From Branchiostoma belcheri (taxonomy: Eukaryota; Chordata; Leptocardii; Amphioxiformes; Branchiostomatidae), in contig NW_017803069.1 of NCBI RefSeq assembly GCF_001625305.1, positions 41,388 to 105,387 of the forward strand: a stretch of 64,000 bases of DNA. The letters are read 5' to 3'. Position numbers and translations under genes: made by a program. A model generated the notes under the pieces. The model saw only the letters and a program-made list of their open reading frames with translations, searched no databases and had not been told where the DNA came from. Below are positions 1 to 10,600 of this stretch, piece by piece. The stretch's first letter is position 1, and every line of letters begins with the position of its first letter.

Positions 1-45
1 TTCATAGTGCATGTATACGTTATCTTGTCGTAGATTGAGAGGTTT

Positions 46-261
46 CTAGTCATCCAAGCGGCCACAGACTGGTGTGCTTGGCGTCCGTGATCTCATGTCA
101 GGACGTGAATACTGTGTCAGGAAATCAACAGATATTTGATGGAATAAAGACTCAATTTTCTCTGCCAACATAGGAATGAATTGGGACTCAAAGCCCACAT
201 TTTCACATTCATATTGAATCTCCGGGACACTGAGGCTCGGTATCAGTAAAGTAGAATGCAT
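46..261 (-). CDS. Hypothetical ORF, possible terminal exon of a neighbouring gene
   Basis: A 71-codon open frame on the minus strand ends in TAG. It has balanced, protein-like composition (PEIQYECENVGFESQF and onward) and no low-complexity sequence. A plausible splice acceptor (GAGCCTCAG followed by TGTCCCGGAG, near 237) lies inside it, so it may be the last coding exon of another minus-strand gene rather than a free ORF. I do not recognise the protein. It could equally be chance or the remnant of a mobile element. Confidence 0.28.
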   Translation of the reverse strand: MHSTLLIPSLSVPEIQYECENVGFESQFIPMLAEKIESLFHQISVDFLTQYSRPDMRSRTPSTPVCGRLDD

Positions 262-697
262 TTTTCACTTCCTAAAATTAATGTCTGTTGGAATATAGCA
301 CTGCCTTCTGGACTTTAGTACTCCTTTAATAAACAGTGATCACTGAATTAACACTGAACAGTTTTAAGACAACTGAAATTGAAAGAGAAAAAACACATTT
401 CTTAGTGTAGGGCGTTTGTTCTGACTATGCTATGTTTTAACAATGATTCGCAGTATATGACACACTTGTCTTCATGCATGCCAGCATCCACAGACAAGGC
501 AACGGCTACAATTTACAGACCCCCTTTAACTGTAGAGAATGCTTCTTAAAACTTCCACCTGTTGATCCGTACTTTCTGAAACTTTGGATAGTGATGACTC
601 AAGTGACTATTTAGTAGGGCTGGAAGTAGCCTAATGGCCTACTGTGGTTGGTGAACTTTAAAGATTGATGTGGATGTTGAGGGGACATGCAATCACC

Positions 698-1378
698 GTT
701 CCGAACGCAATCTCGCTAGAGTTACGGTTACAGACACGTGACCTTATTCTCGTGAGACTTTACCGATACGTGACGTCAGAAATTTATAAATAGTCAGTAA
801 TTAATCTAACGATTTTTGTGTACTCTTTGTGTAAGAATGAATTTCAGCATCTCGCCATGATTACTACCGCTACTAAGCTTCATTTCAACACAAATGGTAC
901 ACAACGATCAAATTTTTAACGACCACAGTCATCAGGATGACCGATGACCAATCACTGCCTAGCGTAATCTCGCGAGAGTTACGGTTGCACACACGTAACC
1001 TTATTCACACGAGACTTTACTGATACGTGACGTCAGCAATTGATAAATAGTCAGTAATTAATCAAACGATTTTTGTGTACTCTTTGTGTAAGAATAAATT
1101 TCAGCATCTCGCTATGATTACTACCGCTACTAAGCTTCATTTCAACACAAAGGGTACACAAGGATAAAAGTTTTAACGACCACTGTGGCCTTCATCAGGA
1201 TGATTAATGACCAATCACTTCCGAGCGTAATCTCGCGAGAGTTACAGTTACAGACATGTGACCTTATTCACACGAGACTTGACGGATACGTGACGTCAGC
1301 AATTGATCAAACGATTTTTGTGTGCCCTTTGTGTTGGAATAAATTTTAGTATCGCACTTTGCTTACTACCAACACTTC
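698..1378. repeat. Family C tandem array, about 2.6 units of roughly 260 bp
   Basis: Equivalent points fall at 709, 966 and 1229 (periods 257 and 263). Each unit carries a CTCGCGAGAG-type palindrome (perfect TCTCGCGAGA at 968-977 and 1231-1240, mutated in unit 1), a CACGTG or close variant, and a perfect TGACGTCA (771-778, 1028-1035, 1291-1298). The array sits just past the gene 1 stop codon, in its 3' flank. Dispersed relatives lie at about 26660-27306 and 60730-60950. Confidence 0.85.
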
Positions 1379-1438
1379 CATGACGTTGTAGCTCTTTAAC
1401 GAGACACCCAACTTGCAGCAATACGGACCGTTTGAGCC

Positions 1439-1638
1439 TCACACAACCGTCTCGGTGAAGAAGGGGTATTGCCGGATGGACTCCAGCCTGGAGCCGACGT
1501 CTGCCGTACTGGTCGTCTTGGTGGTCATGACTCTGGAGATGGTGGGCCGGGTCACGGTCACCTCGCGGATCAAGTTCTGCTTCTTCTTGTTCGCCTGGGG
1601 GCATCCGAGGGACGCCTGGAATCCGCTCCGAAACTTTT
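1439..1638 (-). CDS. HCRTR-like: Gene 1 exon 8: cytoplasmic tail and stop
   Basis: Acceptor TTTTCAG at 1639-1645 precedes EKFRSGFQASLGCPQ, which matches the helix-8 start (GKFREEFKAAF-like) of orexin receptors. It has 66 codons after the split glycine/glutamate codon and ends in TGA at 1441-1439. A single Cys follows helix 8, and Thr/Ser-rich sequence fit for phosphorylation follows that. Residues about 389-454. Confidence 0.9.
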
Positions 1639-4600
1639 CTGAAAAGGTAGGTGGGAGGTTGGGTGACACTAGATACAAATATCTCAATTGTGATGCAATT
1701 TGTTCTCAAGTACATTAGCCAATGGGCAACGCGATATGTATACCACAGTAGAGGATCTTGTTCAAATTCTACAAATTCAGTAGTAGCTGGGTAATAAAAG
1801 ATTAATGCCTCGCTCCGAGGTGTATATGGTGAGATAATCTCTGGTCAGGTGCCATAACCACCGAATAAACTAACGAGTGAGCGTAGCGAACGAGGTCGCA
1901 CCTGACCAGGTTTTATCTCACCATATACACCGACGATAAGGCAGAGCATTAACGTTATTATCGTATAGCTTATCCAACTGACACGCCCCCAGATCTGCCT
2001 GCGATATCTGTTCTACTGGGAACTGAGGTGCTTTGCCGTCCAGTGGCGAAAAATCTCACATTCTATGACATTCTATCACATTATGACAAGACGTCTTTTG
2101 CAGAAAAACAGATCGTCTGCGGTGACCACGCGACAATGGAACAGTCCCACTTTTAGTGGGGTGTCAAAAATTATGTTTAGTCTTTTTCTCTTTAAATTTC
2201 ATTTATGTCTTTTTACTTGTGTTCGTTTTTCAAATAAGTTATTCAAAATAATCTACAATGTGTTTTAATACTATGATACTATACTGAAAGTGTTAGTGTC
2301 CTGTCCCCTGTACTGAATGGTGCGGTCCAAAAAGTGGTCTGTTATAGTAATAACCGACCACTTTTGAGGTTACGCCCCGATAACCAATGGTAAATGGAGC
2401 CTTCTGATTGGTCGACGTCTTCTGGCTATATGATAATACTATTTAAAAGTGACTCCCGCTCAGCCTACATATTCAGTAGTTGCTGGTTGATACTATTCAA
2501 AAGCGACTTACCGCTGAGAAATCCGTAGATAACAGGGTTGATGGCGCTGTTGAAGTAGATGAGCCAATGGGCGACGCCGTAGGCAGCATACATCCCGCCC
2601 CGGTCATTGGTCACGTCAAACGATCCAAGCACTCTGGGAACACGGGCAGACAGGGTCGGATACTTTCTTGTACGAAAGACCATACAGACAACTGCGATAA
2701 GGCTTCATCGGGACATTTCTCTTCGTTCCACACCAATTTCTCTTCGTTACAAACCAAGTTTTCCCGTTCTACATTCATTTCTCTTCGTTCCATACCCATT
2801 TCTCACCGAAGAGAACGAGGAGAAATTTGTGTTATGAAAAATTGATGTGGAACGAAGAGAAATGCGTGTGGAACGGCGAAAAATTGGTGTGGAACGAAGA
2901 GAAAAGGGTGTGGAACGGTGAAAAATTGGTGTGGCAGAACGAGGAGAAAAGGGTGTCAAACGGTGAAAAATTGGTGTGGAACTAAGAGAGATGGGTGTGG
3001 AACGGTGAAAAAAATGATGTGGAACGAAGAGAAAAGGGTGTGGAACGGTGATTAATTGGTGTGGCAGATCGAGGAGAAAAGGGTGTGGAACGGTGATTAA
3101 TTGGTGTGGCAGATCGAGGAGAAAAGGGTGTGGAACGAAGAGAAATGTCCCGATAAAGCCTTGTCGCAGTTGCCTCCATGGTCTGTCATATTCTTGGGCA
3201 ACTTATTGACTATACATGTATTGTTCCAGGCCTCGACATTCCTCTTTTCTCTGCATTCCTGCACTGGTGCAGATACAGAATAGCAACTCTGTCCTTGGTG
3301 CTGAAGTTCTTGTAGATTTTTATTATTATGATAATATATTGTCTTCTTCAATAGACTGACCCAGTGAGACTTGTCACATGACTTCTCTGAACTGGATTCC
3401 CGACCCAGGCTACGGACTACGGACTAATGAGATGGGATTACGGTTGGAAAATAAACAAGTGCGCCAGAACATGTCAGACGAAGGCAGCAGAGCACTACGA
3501 CATGCCAGTGTCATCACTAACGTGATGTTGGGCATTAAAGAGAAGAAGAAGAAGAAGAACTGTGACGTTAACACTGGTCGAAAGCTGTAGGTAAGAACAA
3601 TCTAGTGTTGGAACAAAAGTTTTAACTTTAAAAAACATGTAACTACCAATTAAGATGAACTTTCATGATAAAAATGAAGTGTGTAGTAATATAGCTATAA
3701 CGAAGTTTCGAGGAAGCAAGTATAAGGAAGATACTTGACTTTTTGAACTGTTTGGCCGATACGTACGTTTAGGAGTTGTTTTTCGTCTACCAGATACCCT
3801 TGACCTAGTGTTAACGTCACACTTCAAAGAAGCCACGTGACAAGCCACACTGGGTCAGTCTACTGAGGAAGACCAGAGTGACTGGTCGAAAGCTCTAGGT
3901 GAGAGAACTTTTTGTGTTGGATCGAAAGTTTGAACTCTAAACATAGGGAAGTTACCTTTTCATGAAGTTCATGACCATAGATGGCGCCCAGCAGACCGCA
4001 AAGATGATAACCACGGCGATCAACATCCGGGCAACCTTTCTTCGAGCGAAGATGGTCTCTCCTGACCTTTGACCGATGGTGTCCCTGGAGGGGCTCGCGC
4101 TGCGAGGCTGTTCCTCCGCGGGGGACACGGTGTGTGAGCGCGGACTGGGCGGGCACTCGTCTGCCGGGGACACGGTGTAGGGCCGGAAATCGGTGCTGAA
4201 GTCCGCGCCTGGGTGAGTGGGAAAGAATTTAACAAATTTAAGTTAAAGTTAGGAGTCATTCAAAGGCATCCAATGCAATCTCTATATTTACATAGTGGCA
4301 TTGTACAACATCTATCAAACTAGAAACTTTCAAGGTAACATTTTCAAAGCAAATGTATAATGTTTACCTTCGCATATGGTCTGCACTGTTAATTGTTGCA
4401 CAGAATTATATATATAGGGCCACAGGAGTCTAAATCCCTTCTGTGATAAAATTGCAACATGATGTAACCTGATACCGGTTACCATGGTGACAAACGTCTG
4501 GTTCAGGTCATTGATCTTATTTGTTTCGAACGGAAGAAGAAACAGAGCAAAAACAATATGTTTTCCAATGGTAAACGACATGATGGTGGAACTCACTGTT

Positions 4601-7600
4601 TTTCAGCCGTAGGCTCCGCCGGAACTGTCCCACGAGACTACCGCGACGTTTCCCGACGTCATTTCCGGTCACCTTGAGGGCGACTGTCACTAATGGAGGA
4701 CAAGAACGTTACATGTATAAAAATGGGTTTGACAAAATACTTACGTGCGTGGTAACAGTCTGTTCTCTGTGAGCCTGGGTGCCAGACTGCTTCCAGGGCC
4801 TACTCTGTTAGGCTATGATCCACAGGCACGCTATACGCCTATATTGGCCTGGCATCCAGGCTAGCCTTCTATGCATACTACATACAGCAATCTCCTATCA
4901 CTATTTAATAGGGGTATTTATAAATATGACGTTCAGGTGAATTTAACGGAGCAACTTTCAGAAATGTGAAATGATGTGACCACAGATGAAAACATGGGGA
5001 AAGGAGAATTTTGGGGGAAATGTGAATAGTGAATTGGGACGCTGAAAAGACCCACTGGACATCCGGACGCTAGACGTGGCCATTTCGACATATCTATGTA
5101 TGTGTAAGTCCCTGCCTTATTTGCTTACTGTCCATTTAATTAAAGACGGCATAGGAGAACTGACTCTGGGACCATCATATATATATATAAGGCCCATTTT
5201 GTTGTTTAAAAACTCATCCCGCTCCAGTGTTCAGCGTAATTCTGGACTGTCTACACTATTTCACATGTTCTATAAATTTGACAATTATGCTCTTCCAATT
5301 CTAATGTAGTCACATTATGATACATTACTTTCAGTTTTTCCATCCACTCGGGATAAATGTTATATTTATACACCCGTTAGTTCAAGTCACTACATTTACT
5401 ATTTGTTGCTATGTATGCTTGAAGAATGTTTTAATGTTAATCCTGAATCTACCCGAGGCTAAGTAATTTTGAAGTAATTTTAATTTGTTCAGGGCTAATC
5501 AACGTCAGTAGACAGCTTGACGCCTCTTTAAGTATTAACTAGATTGATGGCACGCCTGAAGTGGTACAGATAGACGACACAATCTGTATTTTTATTCCTA
5601 CACTTAGGGAAACGTATTAAAAATACGTAAGTACACGTAATTAATTTAGCTTTAGCTAATTGTCAACCCAGGATGCTTGGATTTTGTTTCTTTGTTCTAT
5701 TAGGATTAGTTGGACAAATGTTTCAGACTAGTTTTCGTGCACTCCGCAGGGATGATGATGTAAATCTACTGTGTGGTTTTTAGTGAACCACCAACTTGAT
5801 GATAGATGGCAGCTTTGGCTTTAGCTTGTAACGGTGTGTGAAGTAGAAAGTGCTTGACTTATCCCCCCCCCCAAGAAAACGAACATATTCAACTGAAATA
5901 TTTAACACATTGATGATCAAAAATCTCTGTGGCAAGCTAGGTTGTGTAATTTTCAACTCCTGCTTGCTTTACATGATGGTTATCGACGTTGAAGAGTCTC
6001 CAAACAGATGTAAAGTCGATAAAAGGAAAACGCCACCAAAAAGACGTATGATCACCAAATTACCGACGAAAACCGTGGACAATCCGGGTTACGTACTGCG
6101 CCTGCGAGAAACCCAGCTTTTTACGGTTTTCGTTGGATATTTCTTCGACCTTGCATCAAAATTTTGCCCGTTGCAGACAATATCTTTTCAGATACAACAT
6201 TTGAAAACTACAGACGGGATGTCATCATGAAAAGGCGAATAAACGTTCTGCCGAAGTGCCATGCGCAAATTAAAGCGCAATACATTGCGCGTTCTGCGCA
6301 GGGGCTCTGCCGACGTGCTGTACTTGTACATGTTCGCAGATCACGCCAACTCACGCGAGATTTGGTTGCTCCATAGCTTCCAGACGATCATGGTGTAGGC
6401 GATGGAGATGATACAGAGCGGGACGATGTAGATCAGTCCGAGGATGGCCGAGTGGTAGATCTGACCGTAGAACGTGTTCTCTGGAAGGAAAAAATGACAC
6501 AAAATTGTCATGGCTCACAGACCAATACAACATCCTGCAAGTAAAGTGTTTCGAAGGAAAATTGATTGTCTTCTGTACTTAGTCATCTGGTTTACGGTGT
6601 TGATGTTAATTCCTTAGTTAGTTCTGTTCTGGTTAATGACAGGTTAAAACATAACTTCCGAATCTTTCAAATTTAGGCCATAGTTAGTTGGTGGTTGGCT
6701 CTTGTTCGGGGGTAGGTACAAATTTGACTCAACTTTAACCCCAAGTTCAATTCGATTCGTATAGAACTGTTAACAGTAGGCGTTGCCTACATCTGGTCAG
6801 AATGCTCCCGAACTTCAGCCAACCTTGGTCGCAAAATGTGTGACAGGGGCTGAAGAAACAATGCATACCACATGTACAATCATTGTATCATTTTTGCTTG
6901 AGTGCGCCACCACTACGTATTCTTCTGGTTAAATGTTGAAATGATAATTTTAAAAAGTCTATGAAAGGCTTTACCCACCAGGCCAATGTTCGTCACACAT
7001 GACGTAGAGGTTGGTCAGGTCACTGGGGAACGTGCCGGTTGTCTTGGAGACGAGCAGTAAGGGGATGGTGACCAGGAATGACGTCACCCAGATGCAGATG
7101 ATGATGTTCCGCGCACGCGCAGGGGTGCTCTTGAACTTCAGCGGGTGGACGATGGCGTACCAGCGCTCTACTGCGACTGCGCACAGGGTCAGGACAGAGA
7201 CCGAAACGGACACCATCTGTGGTGGGAGAGATTAAATTTTAGATTATTTGCTATTGTTATTTTTTACTTATCTATTTATTTCTAAATGCCTTTAAAAAGA
7301 CATCCAATGCGCCTCGGTCTCCCTCTAGGGCGGGACCAGGTGGGGGGAGGCGGTTCTCTTAGAAGAGAACCTAGTTCCAGGGGTGGTTCCGCCCTAGCAA
7401 TGTGGCCGAAGAGGCGGAGACGGGCAGACTGGGAGCTGGTTAGTTCTTTCTCTCAGGTCGTCGTTGGAGACGTGATCAAACCACCTGATTCCCAGGAGCG
7501 CCGCCTGGACGTCTTCGACTCCAAATGCCAGCGGAGAATCCTGGGAATCAGGTGGTTTGATCACGTCTCCAACGACGACCTGAGAGAAAGAACTAACCAG

Positions 7601-10600
7601 CCCCAAGTCTGCCCGTCTCCGCCTCTTCGGCCACATTGCCAGGGCGGAACCAACTCGTTTGGTGTGAGAGAACCGTGCTAGACCAAACACTGTTGAGGCT
7701 TGACATTGCGGAGGCGGCTCGTCCTATGCGAAGCTGGATGTCGGAGTCGCTCTTGAGGTCATGGTACCTCCGAGGTAGCAGAACCTGTCTACCGCCTCAA
7801 CGGGGTAAGAGTTGACTACCAGTCCTGCAGGGGGGGTGATGTAGTCACTGAGGCTCTGGACTTTAGTCTTGTCCCAGCTGATCATCAGTCCCAATGGTTG
7901 TGTTTCCACGTCCATGGCCTGCAGGGCAAGCTGGAGTACTTCCAAGACTTCTTGTCACATCATCTGCGTAGTCGAGATAAGTGACAGTCACGCCGCCATA
8001 ACTAGCACCGCACTCACACCGGTCCATTGCTCCCGCCATGACGAAGTCGATTGCCGTGTGTTATTTCGGAGATGATAATTAGAACTAGAAATGAAACATT
8101 TGCAAAGCAAATGCATAATATTTACCTTCGCATATGGTCTACTGTTAATTTTTACTCAAACACATTATATGGTGACAGGAGTCCAAATCCCTCCTGCTAT
8201 AAAATTGCAACATGATGTAACCCAACACTCCATGGTTTACCATGGTGACAGACGTCTGGTCCAGGTCATTGACCTTATTTGACAGACGTCTGGTTCAAGT
8301 CATTGACCTTAATTTGTTGGGAGAGGAAGAAGACGAAGAAGAAGAAACAGAGCAAAAACAATATGTTTTCCTTCCTATTTACTCCGTGACTAATGCATGT
8401 ACCCGCAACCGACCGTAAAATGTTCATACTTAGCGAGCTGACAGATCCGTTGAAATATGCGCCGCCACTGTGAGATATACCGATGTGTGGGAGACAAAAG
8501 CCGGAAGATGTAGTCACACTGTGATCTTGGGGTTATGTGAGGTGAGAAAAGTTTTCACCTGAGCGTCTCGTGTCATTCACCCTTTTTCATTCCCAGGATG
8601 CATAGCGCCAGGAGTCAAAATTCCCAGGATGCATAGCGCAAGGGGTAAATATGACAGAATACGACATGCATGTACTGTTGACGTTTAGTACACAGCTTCC
8701 TTTCTGTGTGTTTATTGTGTGGACCATTTTGTGTTGCAAATTCAATGACACCAGGAAAACCTGAGTATGAAATTCCTGTGTTTTTCTAGTAAACACGTAA
8801 CAGTTTATTTGTAACGCTACTCTCTACGGTGGTAACTGTATACAGTCTAGATATTAAGGGAAAGCCCTCTTTATTTCAGATTTTGTTATCGGCGAATGTC
8901 AAAACACCACAGGAACACAAAATTCCGACTTCTGGCGCTATGCAACCTGGGAACTTTTACCCCCCCCCCTCGCTATGCATCCTGGGAATGGAAGAACGGT
9001 GAACTACAAGTATCAGATCAACACCTGTCACTGTACTGGTCACGGGTAACCTTCGGAATGGATTCTCCCGTCACGATCGTTAATGCCGGTTGACCTTTAA
9101 CATTTCAATCCATGAGGATGTACCCGGAAGAGGGCGAGGACCGGAACGCTTCAATTAAAGGAAGGCCTATGGACAGTATTCATCTTTTTATAGTCGCAGG
9201 GACACAATGCCTTGAATATTTCTCATCTGGAACGTTCAAAGTCGATGGCAACTAACATGTGGTTGGTTTTTCTTCAGTTTCACATGGTCGGCTTTCCAGT
9301 CTCGTCGTTAGAACCTTAGGACTACGCGTTCCAACATTTGAGCCACAATGGCCTTTTATCTTTTAAGTTTTATTTCTGTTGTCACAATGCAGGCCTGTCT
9401 GTAAAGTTAAAATTCTATCATGCAAAAATCATAGTAGGGTACCGGGTACAGGAGAGAGCTGAAGATATGGTAATTAGAAAAAAGCATACATGGTGTCTCT
9501 CAGAAGCAAAATGAATTCGGAGATCTCAGACATCTATGAAATATTTAGATCCTGTGTGATGGTGACTGTGTCTTCTTCTCATTAACCATGGTGTCTATAC
9601 GTCTTATTTTTATCGTACAAGGGAAACAACTCCAGCTGTCAAGGAGGTCATGTAACAAAAAGCATATGTGAAAATAGTGAGCGCTACCAGATGTAGATGT
9701 GATTAATGCCTCTCTCCCTCTTGGACAGACTGAATCCAACCATGTCCATTACAACTTGTCTTAAGGGCCATGCAGAGACACAGACACACACACGGACACA
9801 GACACATACACAGACATACCAAAAACTAGAATTCCGAGACCTTATACCTCCATGAAATATGATCTTGATATGTAAATGTAAATTTCTTCTTTAATTGTTC
9901 AAATGACCTCTGCATTAACATGATATATGCATCGTGATGTATGTTAACTTTTGATTAACTTACAGATGTCCCAAGTATGACATTCTCATCATTCACCATT
10001 ACGAAATCATAGAATTTTCACATTAATTATGCAAATTAGGTCATCATTTGCATAATTAGTATCTGTTGAAGTTCCGCCTGCCATAGGTTACATAGTATAA
10101 TGTAAAACACTGTAATTGTAGAATTTCCTCATTAATTATGCAAATAAAGTCCTCATTTGCATAATTTACATTTAATTATGTACATCTCTCTCTCAGCTAC
10201 CTACACACCAAAAATAATGAAAATATGTTGTTCCTGTCTGGACTTATTGGCTTTTAAACATTTCGCCAGAAAGTGCCCTGCAGTTCCAGAACAAGCCGCT
10301 AGGGGGCCCAAACTTATATGACTTCTTTCCAAGCACGAGAGCTACCTTCCATCAAAATTTCATGACCCTAGCATGTCCAGATCGCGAGATATCAAAACCG
10401 GAAGTTGCGCTGCAGTACCAAGGGAAGCCACTAGGGGGACAAAAATCTCATCATTTCCAGTTTTCGTCACACCCTACCAACACACCAAGTATGAAACCAA
10501 TCCATCCAGGCGTTCTTGAGTTATCTTGTTGACCAACAGACAGACGGACGGACGGACGGACGGACGGACAGATAAACGCAACTGAAAATATAACCTCCAT

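Noticed and set aside
698-1378. CRISPR-like array
   Set aside because: Units are about 260 bp with near-identical whole units and no short repeat/spacer pattern; the genome is clearly animal.
9545-9739. 64-codon ORF that recurs at 12198-12392 and resembles one at 32979-33164
   Set aside because: Part of the dispersed family P repeat, with no recognisable domain; recurrence reflects the repeat and the allelic duplication.
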